From Madurella fahalii (Eukaryota; Ascomycota; Sordariomycetes; Sordariales): DNA of 64,000 nt. A model generated the notes under the pieces. It saw only the letters and a program-made list of their open reading frames with translations. It was not told where the DNA came from and ran no database searches. Shown one piece after another: positions 23,423 to 34,838 of the stretch. Each line of letters starts with the position of its first letter. Position 1 is the stretch's first letter. The position numbers and the translations under genes were made by a program. The DNA is taken from contig CM056877.1 in the NCBI GenBank assembly GCA_029876055.1, forward strand, positions 372,001 through 436,000. The letters run 5' to 3'.

Positions 23423-25674
23423 ATGATCAAAACCAAGAATCAATTCGTAGCCGTATATCAACTAGCTGTGATTCTCGCAGCTGGCAGGCTAGTGTCCGGT
23501 TTCATTCAAGAGCAATTTGTTCCGCCGGACCTCAAAGGGGTCTCGGGAGGCGCTGCCGCACCGATTGTGGACTTGGGATACTCTCAGTATCAAGGGTCCT
23601 ACGATCCAACTTTCGATACTAATGTCTACCGAGGGTAGGCGTGAGCAGTAATCTTAAGGTATATAGAAGAGACATTGATAATTCACAGAATTCGCTTCGC
23701 TGCTCCGCCGAAGCGTTGGCAACTTCCAGAGGCTCCCGAAGTGAATCGCACTTCGGTCATCCAAGCCGTCAGTGACCCTCCCCGATGTCCGCAATCACTG
23801 CCGGGCCCAACGTTAGTATTCTCATCTCTGCCCCTTAGTATTGTCCCCAAAGATATTGACTAGTTGTTTTCCACTGATAGGCCGGCCGTTGTAAATTTCA
23901 ATGAATCCATCTTGGGTAACGAGGACTGCCTATTTCTAAACGTATTTTCCCCAGCAAATGCAACTAAACTGCCAGTAGTAGTTTGGATTCGTATGTAACC
24001 CGCGCACTTTTTCTCTTTTTAGTCACAACTCCTCATAGCTGATGCTTTACAGATGGTGGCGGTTATGGCGCCGGCTGGGCCAGCTCGTTTGACTTCTCCT
24101 ATATAGGGCGAGCTGTGGGCAATGGCATCGTCTCCGTAACGATTCAGTATCGCTTGGGCGCGTTCGGATTCTTGTCGTCAGCTGAGGTCGCGGACCAGGG
24201 AGTCGTGAATGCCGGATTGCACGATATGCGCTTCGCACTCCAATGGGTGCAGAAGTACATCAGCCGCTTCGGAGGTGATCCTGATCAGGTCACGATCTCT
24301 GGTGAGTCGGCTGGTGGTGGTTCTGTCATGTTGATGGCGATGGCAAATGGCGGCACAGAAGGCACAAGTCTCTTCAGGAGGGGGATTGCCAGCAGCCCCT
24401 ATTTCCCAACGCAGCCGTGAGTGACTTCAGTGTTCCCTACAGCATACCCGAGCCGCCCCACTAAATTTGCGTATAGAAACTTTGATGATGCTTTACCCAC
24501 CGACTATTACCTACAATTTGCTCGACGAGCTGAGTGTCTCGGTAGCAACGAGACAGTTATCCCAAGCGACGGTTCCGTCTTTAGATGCCTGCAGAATGCC
24601 GACACGATCGTCCTGCAAAACGCCAGCGCATACACCAGCTACGCCGCCAAATTCGGACAGTGGGCTTTCATCCCCGTGTCTGATGGCACCCTCATTCGGG
24701 AGCAACCTAACCGACAACTCCTCAGCGGAAAAGTTAATGGCGAGCGAATTCTCACCGGGGTAAGTTACTCTCCACCCCGGACAACATAATTACACTTAGC
24801 TGATATTAACTCGACAGAGCAACGCCAACGAAGGAACTTTCTTCGTCCCCCAAAACATTACCACCCAATCGCATTTTGAGTCTTTCCTCGCCCTCAACTA
24901 CCCCTCCGTAGCAGCATCGAACATCACCTCGCTTCTAAGTAGATATTCCATCCCACTGAACTTCACGTCGCCGAAATTCGATTCGGACGGCCTCCACCCG
25001 CCCTACGCCACCCATGTCTCGGCCTTCGCGGTCGGCTGGTAAGCGTTTATTTTTTCCATTCGTGCCCCATTTCCGCACATTTCCCCTCAAAGCCCCACTA
25101 TGGGCCTCAGCTACTCAATCACCGCCGTGATAGAACCGCCAACTAACGAACATAATCACCGCACAGGCAACAAGCAGCGAACAACCTCTACGCCGAAGCC
25201 ACATTTGTCTGCCCCTCCTTCTGGCTCGGGGACGCTTACGTGCCTGACTCGGCCGCCCTAGCGGACAGGGCGGGTTGGCGCTACCAGTTCTCGATCCCCA
25301 ATGCCTTCCACGGCGCGGACTTGGGTCCGCTGCAGACAGACCCCAAAGGAGCAGCCACCAATGTCGATGGGACATTCAGGAGAGGGTTCCAAGAGGTTTG
25401 GGGGCGGTTTATTGTGACGGGAGACCCAACGTTGACGATGGGTGGCGGGAATGGGACGGGTTTATTGGCGGCGGCGGAGAACGGGACTTGGAGACGGTGG
25501 GGGGAGATCGTGGGGAAGAGAGGGTCGGGGACGCTGAACTCGAGGGAATATGGCATGTTGAATTTGAATGTGACTAGTGAGGGGAGGACGGATTGGAAGG
25601 TTGTGGATGGGTTGAGCTGGGAAGGAGGCAGGCGGGAAAGGTGTGCCTTGTGGGCGAGAATTGGCGTGATGTGA
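23423..25674 (+). CDS. Secreted type-B carboxylesterase/lipase, 606 aa, seven exons
   Basis: The introns are 23635-23688, 23812-23880, 23991-24052, 24417-24476, 24760-24817 and 25039-25166, all GT-AG and in phase. The fold is the cholinesterase-type alpha/beta hydrolase. EDCLFLNVFSP comes near residue 130. The oxyanion motif HGGGYG starts at 149, with the codon for H149 split by intron 3. The nucleophile is Ser234 in GESAGG, the acid is Glu369 in NEGT, and His486 lies in FHGADL. The signal sequence is MIKTKNQFVAVYQLAVILAAG. Several NXS/T sequons are present. The family cleaves carboxylic esters outside the cell, and the specificity (lipid, aromatic ester or toxin-type lactone) cannot be read from the sequence. 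All catalytic residues are intact. The exon 4/5 join is supported because it restores the SSPYFPTQ...DDALP context usual for the family. Confidence 0.9.
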
Positions 25675-26188
25675 AAGGTAGGAGACTTAATGGGGGGAAG
25701 CGTAGGGTGTGTTGAGGTGTGTCCTAATGGCACACCGTGATGGCGGGTTAGTCTATGCTCAGCTGGCATGAGCCATGCCAATGATACTACCACTGAGTGC
25801 TTCCGCCCCGCGGTCTGGTGCGTCTTTTCAAGCCCCGACTTCCGCTCGGTAATACCACTCCTCGCCGTCCGCCCACAAAGAGTATATCGTCATGTAACGT
25901 AAAAAAAATATATAACTATACCGTAGCTGCTATGACAGAATGCAGGAGCCGGCTACCCGGTTAGACCGGACCAGTAGCAGTTTACCTATTAGGCTTATAG
26001 TTCCGCAGTTCTCTGCCTTCTCAGGCCCCATTCCCAGCTTGGTTCCCATGTCATGACGGTATACTAACACAAGATAAGGAGAAAGCACGCGGGGCCGTCC
26101 GGAACTCCAAACATCGAGGAGACAAGCGGTCCCCCCCTCTCTCCCCGAAAATACACACACAGAGAAAAAGAAACAAAGAATTTGCCCA
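25675..26188. other. Convergent 3' spacer
   Basis: This lies between the 3' ends of the esterase (+) and the dehydrogenase (-). Only short frames occur. An A-rich patch around 25900-25915 could serve 3'-end processing. Confidence 0.45.
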
Positions 26189-27482
26189 TCAATACCCTGC
26201 CTTTTTATCCACCTTGTTGACCAGCTCCCGGCCCTCGCTCATTCTCGTCAAATTGAACTCCAGCACCGCCAACACCCGCTCGAAATACTTCGCCGACGCT
26301 CCCGAAACATGGGGCGTGATGATGACATTCTTTGCCTTCCACAGCGGGTGGCCGTCGGGCAGCGGCTCGGGGTCCGTCACGTCTAGAGCCGCGCCCTTGA
26401 TGGTTCCGTCGTCGAGCGCGTCGATCAGGGCCGCCGTGTCGATCACGGCCCCGCGGGCAATGTTCGACACGAACGCCCTCCCCTTCCGCCCGTCCGCGGC
26501 CAGCACCTCGAACTCGGCCTTGCCCAGCAGGTGGGCTGTCTTGTCGGTCAGCGGGGTCGCCACGACCAGCAGGTCGAGGCCCGACGCCAGGAAGCCGTGG
26601 AGGTCGGCCGTGGAGCCGCCCGAGAACCACTTGGACGGGAAGATGCCCTCCGGGTCGCCCAGGCCCGGCGGGGTCCAGGACTTGTCACGCCGCGACGACG
26701 GGGTCCGGCGCGGGTGCAGGGTGTATGCGTGGACGGACATGCCCAGCGCGGTGGCGAGACGGGCTGCTTGCCGGCCTATGCTGCCGTAGCCTAGGATGCC
26801 GCTGTTGTGGTCGAGGTTGGTCAGGCCATGAAAAAACAAAACGGGGATGGGATCGGATGAAGGCGTACACTGTCTTGCCGACGGCATCTTCCATGCCCAT
26901 CATATTGCCTCTGTCCCAGTGGGCTTGTTTTTGCTTCTCAAGGTACTCGGCAACTTTAAAGGAAACGAAGTTAGTGGAGGCAGCCTCTTGGACGGGAAAG
27001 GGGCGTCACTGACAGCGATGTTCAAACGCGAGATAGGTGCTGATAATCCATTCGGATATTTGCGGTCTCAACCACGGGAAGAGTAAGTCTTCCAGTCCGG
27101 ACTCTTCTGGCACAGGATCGCAGACTCACCCGTGAATGCCATTCGCTGTGCAAAACGTAACATCTGTATCCTTAAAAAGAGGATTATCCAGGACATGGTT
27201 CGCGCCCGCGCTCATCAGCTGGACATACTCCAGCTTAGGCGCCTCCTGAGGTTTTGGAAAGGTGCCGAACGTTAAGATAATGGTTACATCCTCCCAGACC
27301 TCCGCTGGCAAGTCACCTGGCGCCGTCAACTTCTCGGGGGGCGTCTGCTGGTGGTATACTACTTGCAGATCGGGAAACTTGGCGGCTAGCTTGTCGATGA
27401 AGGCGCCAGGCGGCTCCCAAGGCGTGATCATCAAGAGCTTGTGGCCCTTGAGGGTCTTGCTGGCGTTTGCCTTGACTAACAT
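26189..27482 (-). CDS. D-isomer-specific 2-hydroxyacid dehydrogenase, 367 aa, four exons
   Basis: Read leftward from an ATG at 27482. The introns are 27067-27129, 26954-27013 and 26802-26868. Joining them restores the family string NGIHG-PQISEW, then the EYLEKQKQ helix and KT-VGILGYGSIGR. The NAD site is GYGSIG at residues 168-173. The catalytic Arg280 is in NIARG, Glu309 in DPEPLP and His328 in TPHVSG, so the active site is complete. The family reduces 2-keto acids or glyoxylate to D-2-hydroxy acids with NAD(P)H, in the cytosol. The substrate is not predictable. The start is the only in-frame ATG before the conserved region. An upstream coding exon cannot be excluded, because the frame stays open for another 35 codons without an ATG. 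Confidence 0.88.
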
Positions 27483-28527
27483 GGCGTTGATGAGTTGGGG
27501 GGAACAAGAAGCATGGAGCGCTGTGTTTTGTAAGCTGTTGGTTTCTGCAAGGCCAAGTCGTTGACACCGTGACGGGCGGGCGGTCAAGGCGACGGGAGCC
27601 AGTGCGGAGGCGGTCCGAGATCGAATCCGGAACTGAGAGCTCTGCTCCGCTTCCCGTGAGGTTACACCAATGCATGTGGGGAGCGGTTCGCATAGTGTGC
27701 TTAATTAGTAATCAAACCTCGGCAACGGCCGTTGTTTGATCATTGCCTTGCCCATGAAGACGCAAGAGATATCTGAACCTATCACGCACCAATCTACAGA
27801 ATATCTCTGACACAGTCGAAACCTTGAGCACATAGTCGTACAAAACAGCACCGGCTTGGACAAGTGGGTGTTAGCATCCGATTGACGTGCCGATCCTCTC
27901 TTCGGGCTCTGCAGCCGCCCGCAACGACCCGCTCTCAATAGCGACTTAACAGAAATTCGAATCTAAGATACTAAAGAACAATAAGTTCCAGGAATACCTT
28001 GCGAGTAAAAGCACTGAGAGAGTGGTCTTGTCGTGAGAGGGGCAGTTCGGACAGATCAAACGTAGGTTGACCCGTATGTGAGGTCCAACTAGCAGGGACA
28101 CATCGTACGCAAAGACCATAGTATTGCCGCCGCAGCTTTAAGGAAGTAAGTTGTCTGTATCTCTGTATCCTTTGCATAATGATATACCTAGGAAAGAAAC
28201 CGTATTTATACCCTAGAGAACGTGGCCTAAAGCTGCTATGGCTAAAGCCGCCCCATCCGGCGCAAAGACACAGTGCAAATTAGGTAAGGTAGGTACCGCA
28301 AAAAGGAGATCCACCAAGTGACTCCTCCAATTAATTAGTCTACTCCATTTCAATAATAGTATGTAAGACGCACCAGTTAAGGGGATAAGGGTAGGCATGT
28401 GAGTTCTGAGTTGACCGCCCATTAGTCTTTAACCCGCGTACAACACTGTATTGCTACTTGGTTCGTCCGTCGTCGTACAATCCTCCCATTAGCACCCTTT
28501 GTTTATCTGGATGGAGGCAACCCCAAA
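27483..28527. other. Spacer, no gene seen
   Basis: Upstream flank of the dehydrogenase and downstream flank of the P450. Short conflicting frames only, with no repeat or RNA gene visible. Confidence 0.45.
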
Positions 28528-30259
28528 CTATGCTTCGTGCAGCCGGACTCGGACACCACTGCCACTCCTATTCTCAATCGTATGATGGAATTTCATGGGC
28601 GCATTGGCAGGTTTCTCGGCATTCTCGAAGGTGTCATATCGCTGCAGCAGTCGGGAAATCACATATGCCGCCTTGATGCGGGCAAGATGCTCTGGGGTTT
28701 CTTCAGTAAGCGGATAGCCGATCGCGACGCCGGATGTTCTACTCACGGCCTAAACATTGCCGGGCTCCTGCGCCAAAGGGGATGAACTCAAACCCAGGCT
28801 TGCGCCCGCCGTTCTCTTCCCATCTTTCCGGCCTAAACTCGTCTAAGTCTACACCCCAAAGGTCGTTTCGCCTCGTCATGGCGTAGGTAAGGATCAGGAT
28901 CTGGCGTCCTTTGGGCACGAATACCGGCCTGTCACGGTCCGGGCCGCCGCCGCGAGGCAGGACGGTGTCACGAAGGGCAACCCGTTCGTTAAGGGGGACC
29001 ACGGGGGCCACGCGGAAGGTCTCGTTGATGACGGCGCTGAGGTACGGCATCGAGTCACGGAGCTCCCTAAATCTGATACCGCTCGGTTGGGAAGGGATGT
29101 ATGGACCGAAACGATCCAGAACCTCGTTGCGCAGCTTGGCAAGGGCGTTGGGATTCCTTGCCAAAAAGTAGAACACCCAGCCTAGGAGCGCAGCCGTAGT
29201 GTCACGGCCAGCCGTCAAGATGTTGAGCGTCTGGCTGCGCAGTTCGATAGGGTCCTGCGTCGACTTGGCCAGTTCGTGCAAGAGGACGAAGCGATCTCTG
29301 GAGACGGACTCGTCTTTGGGCTGGAGGCCATCTAGATAGGCATCTCCGCGCTGGAGGCGAAGCTGCACAAACCAGTCGGCGTACTTGTTGATCGCGGCGC
29401 AGTGAGCGTGGAACTCTCCGGTCGGCAGTAGCCAGCGATACTTCCACAGGGCGCCACGCGTCTCGATCCATGCTTTCCCAGCATCCATGTGCATGCCGAT
29501 GCTCTCCCGGTCGGGCATGTCGTAGCCGGGAATGATGGGGAGCTCGAGCAGCTTGGACGGGTTTTGAGAGTGCACCGAGTATCCGTAGATCAGCTCGGTC
29601 GTGACGTCCAGTGTCAGGTTATAAAATAAGGGCTGCAGGTCGAACTCGCGCGTCCACCCTTTCTCGTCTGGGCTGTCGCCACAACATTTGTGTCGCCTGT
29701 CAATGGCAGCAAAGAGGTGGCAGACGTGACGCTCAATTAGGTCGAGGTCGTTGATCTGGCCCATGGTGAATTGCGGGCGCACGAGGGCGCGGGATTGCTT
29801 CCAGCGCTCGCCCCGCGAGGTGAAGATGCCATGACCGAACATAGGGGCCCAGCTGGCGGTACGGTGCTCTCCAATGTCCCAGTCCTGGGCCTGAGTAGCG
29901 AGCACGGCCTGCACATTCTCGGGATCGCGGGTCAGGATGAGCTCGTAGTCGAGAATGGCCAGGACGCAAGTGTGCACGTCCCTGCCGACCTGCTCGTCCA
30001 GGTTCTTTACGATGAACTGCGGGCCCCAATCATGCTTGGTTGCCCAAATGCTCCGGAGGAGCCATCCGATGCCGAAGAACCCCCTGGGTATCGTAGGCGC
30101 TCGGCTACATCCTCGGCGCGCCGCCTCTTGCTCGTTGTGGCGTTTCAGAGCCCGGCGGTTTGGCCACGGGTGAAAGATGAGTAAAGAAAGCACGGCAGCG
30201 ATAGCAATTGATGCTAGGAGCAGCAGTGTATAAAACTTTGGGCTGCTATAGGGCGCCAT
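28528..30259 (-). CDS. Cytochrome P450, CYP52-like, 558 aa
   Basis: ATG at 30259, with a 55-base intron at 28692-28746 just after the heme loop (GTGAGT...CCCCAG). Splicing replaces an early stop and joins CLG to QHLARIKAAYV, the usual L-helix sequence. An N-terminal membrane anchor (residues about 10-29) places it in the endoplasmic reticulum. The I-helix AGRDTT is at 350-355, the K-helix ETFR at 413-416 and the heme loop FGAGARQCLG at 495-504, with ligand Cys502. The overall order (NILTAGRDTTAALLG, FVPKGRQI, RPERW) matches fungal CYP52/CYP63-type fatty-acid or alkane omega-hydroxylases. It needs NADPH-P450 reductase as partner. Subfamily assignment is by motif only. All catalytic residues are present. 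Confidence 0.9.
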
Positions 30260-31155
30260 GAAACGACGATGCAATTCTCTGCGTATGTGGGTGGGGTGCG
30301 TGTATGTCTGCTAACGTTCCGAGTGACGATCGGCGGGGGGTGAAGGTGAAGGTCAGAGGCGGTTTGCTGGCTCTAAACTCGACAACGTTTTGGTCTCTCG
30401 AGTTTAGGTCCAGTTAGGTCCAGTCCTTCCACCATCGGAAAATCGGCGGGGGTCATGGAAAGAACCGAGTGATTCAGGCGGTCCCGTCTAATCATGCGGG
30501 CAGCTGCCACTAACCTCGCCGGGCGTGCGCTTCTTCTAGCACGCTCTGGATCCTTGCGTGCCGGTGCCCAAGCGTTGGAAGCGGTTGCTGGATGGCTGAA
30601 GGCCGACGCGTCATGGACTGTTCACTTTGGGCGGCGGTGCAACTAGGTACCTTGACTTAGCAGGCAATCTAGCAGGTATCGTTCCGCGGCCTGCAACAGC
30701 CTGCGGTTCAAGCGTCTGGTTAGCATCGCTCAAACGGAAGCCTCAAACCACTACGCTCATCACACCAGGCCCGGCCATCGTCGGTGAGGCGCAAGCCCTG
30801 ATTCTTCCGTTCCACGGATAGTACGTACCTGCCAGGGCCATCCATCGCCAGGCACATCTGCGCCCCTGCCGCATGGGCCCAGGGCAGGTACCTTTCAGGG
30901 AGACTGGACCTAAAGCTCAGATAATAGCTCTCGTGGGATCAATGACCCCGACTGGTCTGAACAATTTTTTCTACCAACCCCCAAGCCCGAGGCTGGAGGC
31001 TCGAGCGCCCGAATCCTCTGGCTGCCTTTGGGTCGTCTTTAATGTGTTGTTTCGTCATTGTACTTGATATAATTTTCTTCCATTCCTGGGCGGCAAACAT
31101 TCCTCTCTCTACCTCACCTTCTCTCGCGTCACCCAAATTGGTCTGCGATCCCCCC
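30260..31155. other. Divergent promoter region
   Basis: The P450 is transcribed leftward and the ferritin-like gene rightward from this spacer. Several copies of GGTACC/TAGGTACC-type words occur at about 30645, 30825 and 30885. Such words are common in Sordariomycete spacers and I do not assign them a factor. No gene is seen. Confidence 0.45.
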
Positions 31156-32301
31156 ATGATGCGAAACCGGGTTCTCAAGCTTGTGCCTGTAGCTCTCACG
31201 CTGCTTGTGGCAGGCATACTGTCAGCTCCCGGCCCCCCAATTCCTTCTCGCTACTCTGGTGAAGCGCAGAAGCTGGCTGACCCAACGTATGGGCCCCTTC
31301 CTGGTATGTCGAATCTCTACAACTCGTACTGGGGCGAGGACAGACCCTTTCCCGGCAATATCACAGACCCTGTCTTCCCAACACAATACGGCCCCCCGGC
31401 CGAAGACGACTACGCTTGGCAAAACTTGTTGTCAGCCGAGTGGGTCATCTTTGAGTTCTACCAGCAAGGCATCGAGGCCTTCAGTGACGAGGACTTTGTC
31501 AAGATCGGCATGCCCAACACGACACGCCGCCGTCTCATGGAAATCCGCAACAACGAAGCCGGCCACCTGCGCATCTTCCAGAACAACATCTCGCCGACCT
31601 CCATCAAGCCCGGCCCCTGCAAGTACGTGTTTCCTTTGACCGATCCGCTGTCCTACCTTGCCTTCTTGACGGTGCTCGAGATATCGAGCATGGTCTTCCT
31701 GTCGGGCCTGGTGCAGCAGGTTAAGAGCAAGACGTCCGCAGCTGCCATGCTTGCCATTGCCGAGACTGAGACCCGCCACGAGGTGTGGGCACTGATGGAT
31801 CTCTGGAAAGTCAATCCGTTTGGGGGGCCGGCCGACACAATGTTCCCATACGCCAACCAGATTCTCGACAGTACCAACAACCTCATCGTCCCGGGAAGCT
31901 GCCCGCCAGAGAACCCAGAATACCCATTTCCTCGCCAAAAGCTGCCGGCACTGTCAGCCGCCCTGGACACAAAGACTCTTGAACCTGGCTACAACATCAG
32001 ACTAAGCTTCCCAGACCCCACGAACCAGCCCGTCTTTAAAAAAGGCACGCAGTACTACGCCGTCTTCTTCCACAGCGTCTTCAATATCAGCGTCCCGATC
32101 GAGACGCGAAATTGGCCCGAGGAAGACGTCTGGACCATGATTCCGGCCGTCATTGACACCAAGGGCGCCATCGTCGCCTTACTGGCTGACAAGCCAGGTG
32201 CTCCCACAGATGATTCCGTCGTCGCAGGGCCCGCCGTCATACTCGAGCAGCCGGCGGAACTAGGAGTTGCGTTGCTCCGGGCCAGCGCGCAACAGGGATA
32301 G
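31156..32301 (+). CDS. Secreted ferritin-like stress protein, Rds1 type, 381 aa
   Basis: Intronless. I take the ATG at 31156 because it begins a normal signal peptide (MMRNRVLKLVPVALTLLVAGILS). An in-frame ATG 114 bases upstream would add a segment that hides it. Ferritin-like helices carry the paired metal-type motifs EIRNNEAGHLR and ETETRHEVW, near residues 130-142 and 215-224. The spacing of Glu and His in the two helices fits the Ferritin_2/Rds1 fold. A beta-rich C-terminal domain of about 110 residues follows. The fission-yeast relative Rds1 responds to nutrient and stress signals, and its chemistry is not established. Metal binding is inferred from the motif, and extracellular location from the signal peptide. 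Confidence 0.85.
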   Translation: MMRNRVLKLVPVALTLLVAGILSAPGPPIPSRYSGEAQKLADPTYGPLPGMSNLYNSYWGEDRPFPGNITDPVFPTQYGPPAEDDYAWQNLLSAEWVIFEFYQQGIEAFSDEDFVKIGMPNTTRRRLMEIRNNEAGHLRIFQNNISPTSIKPGPCKYVFPLTDPLSYLAFLTVLEISSMVFLSGLVQQVKSKTSAAAMLAIAETETRHEVWALMDLWKVNPFGGPADTMFPYANQILDSTNNLIVPGSCPPENPEYPFPRQKLPALSAALDTKTLEPGYNIRLSFPDPTNQPVFKKGTQYYAVFFHSVFNISVPIETRNWPEEDVWTMIPAVIDTKGAIVALLADKPGAPTDDSVVAGPAVILEQPAELGVALLRASAQQG

Positions 32302-32592
32302 ACCGACATGGGATGCTTGGACCGGTTGCAGTAACTTGCAGATGGCTCTCAAGTGCTCAGGGGACCGTGCGGGTTGTCAAAGCACGAGACAGAGGCGGCT
32401 GGGGACAAAGGCGGGCTCACCAACCTCACAGCGTGGCGTCCCAACAACAAAAAAATTGTCTCCAGACAGCGCAGGCATAGAAAAGCTTCGAATAAAGAGG
32501 ACAAGAGGTTACTGAATGTGGGGGTCCACCAATCTGCTATAAGTAGGCGCCCCTGTTGGATTAAGTAGTCAGAGGGGTTATCCGACCACCAC

Positions 32593-34365
32593 ATGCGTAC
32601 TGAAGTCTCGTCAGCCGTCACTAGTTCTGCTGCCCCAGTTGTCCACGTATTCTCATCGTCCCGCACTATTTTCAGGATGAGCGCGCCACATGACGCTGCT
32701 CCGTCCTCGATCCCGTGGCATAAGATTCTTCCTTTCATTTTGGAGAGATGGATGTTGAGCGACGAAGATCAGTGCGAGCTCCTGTTCGTCAACCATGCCT
32801 TTAACCGAACTGTAGCCCAAGAATGGGAGCGCTTGAATGCCAAGTGGGTCCCTTTCACGCAAGTGAAGAAGCCTCACAGCTCGGTCGGCCGTGCCATCAA
32901 GCACGACGATGTCGAATATCTGGAACATCTAATCCGCGTGGCCGACTTCGACACGGATGCCGAGTGCTTGAATGGAAGTCGGTTTCGCGCCCATGGCAAT
33001 CCAGCCATGGCACTGCTGGTACACATGTGCATGACAGAAGGAGCGGTAAAATGCTTCGACTTCTTGATGCGTTGGGCGGGCGAGCCCGCGAGACCTTTCC
33101 GCTATGACCGGGAACAGCTGTACAGCCGAGCAATTGACCTTGCATATGACGGGACAATCGATTTCCTCTTGACGCTTGACAAGTTCTCACCGTCCAAGCT
33201 GGTCGAGCACGCGCATCCAGGTGGTCTGTACGGTCTTCTCATGACGCGGGCCTGTTCGCCGGTCGCCTTGTGTAAGCTTGGGAGCAAGATGCCACCCGGC
33301 ACCGGATTCATGCCGTTCCTCTTGGAGCACTGCAGCAATAGATTCAGCCACCCGGCGCTCATCCAGCTGCTCATCGTCATGGTGGGCTGGGGCGAGCTCA
33401 ACATTCCGTACCACTACGGGGGTATGTACATGACTCCGCTGTCAGTGGCGTCCAAGGCCTTGCATATCAACGTCATGGACGTGTTTCTCCGCATGGGCGT
33501 CAAGCCATTTGAGCACTACCTAGCGGATGGGCTGATCACGGCGGCATACAACCCCCTCTTCGCCGCAGTCGTCCAGGAACTCCCAGGGAAGCCGCAGGCA
33601 TACCTTCCGCCGGGCGTGGACAAAGTACCGGAGGAGGACCCCTCGGTAGAAAAGAAAAAGCTCATCCTCCAATGGCGCCACCAAGTCCAGGCCCACTCCT
33701 CCCGCATGCGCACCGCCGTGGCCTACCTCGTCGACGCCGCCAGGGCCGAGTTCGAGGGACGCGGTGAGGAACTGATCGAGATGCTCGACATTGCCGCCAT
33801 CGCCTATATCCACACGCTGCGGACGTTCCTGCTCACCAACCTCCCCTGGCAGCTGCCGCCTCGGCAGAAGAAGAAGATGTTCGTGGACGTGGACCCCTTC
33901 TCCCGCACGACCGAGTGGGAGCAAAACAACCCGATCCACGCCGTCGGCTACGGCAGACCGCCGAGCGTGACGTGGCGCGCCGGCCTTCCCAGCGGCAAGC
34001 TGAGGCAAATGCTCAGCGATTACCGGGTCGGGCTGCACAGGAACCTGGTCGAGATCTGGGAAATGCTGGCCTCGCCGAATATCATCGACGAGGCGTCGCA
34101 GTGGCTCGAGCGCAGCCCGACGCGGCCGCACGGGCCGTGGGATAGCCTGACTTGTATGTTTGAGCTGATTGTTGCCGCGGACCGGGAGCTGCCGTTGTCG
34201 CCATGGTCTTCTCGAAGGGGATCTTACGCTACCGACGAGTGGAACACGTCTTCGGCTGGTGGTAGTGTTTCCGTCCGCAGCAATGCTGAGGAGAGCGTTG
34301 GTGCCGTGGAGCCAATAACGATCTTTGATGCAACTCAGCACCTCCGAGAAAAACTGCAGCTCTGA
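32593..34365 (+). CDS. Unrecognised 590-aa protein with F-box-like start and ankyrin-like helices
   Basis: A single open frame with codon use like neighbouring genes. I give the first ATG, at 32593. The ATG at 32677, preceded by an acceptor-like TTTTCAG, is a strong alternative and would remove a Ser-rich leader of 28 residues. After it comes IPWHKILPFILERWMLSDEDQCELL, which resembles the first helices of an F-box but lacks the full consensus. Helix pairs of ankyrin character follow (IKHDDVEYLEHLI and SVASKALHINVMDVFLRMG). The C-terminal half is helical and charged and ends in a Ser-rich linker. It has no signal peptide or membrane segment. It may be an adaptor for ubiquitin ligases if the F-box resemblance is real, which is a weak inference. 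Confidence 0.6.
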   Translation: MRTEVSSAVTSSAAPVVHVFSSSRTIFRMSAPHDAAPSSIPWHKILPFILERWMLSDEDQCELLFVNHAFNRTVAQEWERLNAKWVPFTQVKKPHSSVGRAIKHDDVEYLEHLIRVADFDTDAECLNGSRFRAHGNPAMALLVHMCMTEGAVKCFDFLMRWAGEPARPFRYDREQLYSRAIDLAYDGTIDFLLTLDKFSPSKLVEHAHPGGLYGLLMTRACSPVALCKLGSKMPPGTGFMPFLLEHCSNRFSHPALIQLLIVMVGWGELNIPYHYGGMYMTPLSVASKALHINVMDVFLRMGVKPFEHYLADGLITAAYNPLFAAVVQELPGKPQAYLPPGVDKVPEEDPSVEKKKLILQWRHQVQAHSSRMRTAVAYLVDAARAEFEGRGEELIEMLDIAAIAYIHTLRTFLLTNLPWQLPPRQKKKMFVDVDPFSRTTEWEQNNPIHAVGYGRPPSVTWRAGLPSGKLRQMLSDYRVGLHRNLVEIWEMLASPNIIDEASQWLERSPTRPHGPWDSLTCMFELIVAADRELPLSPWSSRRGSYATDEWNTSSAGGSVSVRSNAEESVGAVEPITIFDATQHLREKLQL

Positions 34366-34838
34366 TAGAGACTGATCTTGTAAAAGTACGAGGAGTAGTG
34401 CCCGTCAGATAACCCCAAGGAAGGAGTCCGGGTCGGAGGCTCCAGTGTCGGGTGGCACGAGTCGTATTTCTGGCATTGCAATTGTGTAACTACAGCTAAT
34501 TAATTATTCACCACGAATCGGCGGAACAATCCACCAAACTCAGCATCTTACAATATCAACCCTGTTTCCAACCTGCGGTTTTACGTGCGGCATCACGGCC
34601 ATAGTAACTGTAGTGATAATAAATGTTACTCCTGAGTGGGGGATGATTGCTCCGCCCATCGATGCAGGCGGCAAGCGCATGGGATAATCGTAGGTGACTC
34701 CTCCATTCTCATTTTCTGAAAGCCATGAAATCAGCTAGACTTAGCAACTCTCTCGCAGTAGACGATCCCTATCTCTCTCGGTATCCCACTGCCTCACTCA
34801 GCCCCTTTTACCATAATAACGCCGCCACTCATCCCCCA
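34366..34838. other. Convergent 3' spacer
   Basis: This lies between the 590-residue gene and the SET-MYND gene. No gene is seen. A GTAAGG just before the SET-MYND stop, followed by a GCTTTCAG near 34720, could be a further 3' intron of that gene. Confidence 0.4.

Noticed and set aside
33520..34341. 273-codon minus-strand frame opposite the 590-residue protein
   Set aside because: Antisense shadow; low-complexity Arg/His/Pro composition, no motif.
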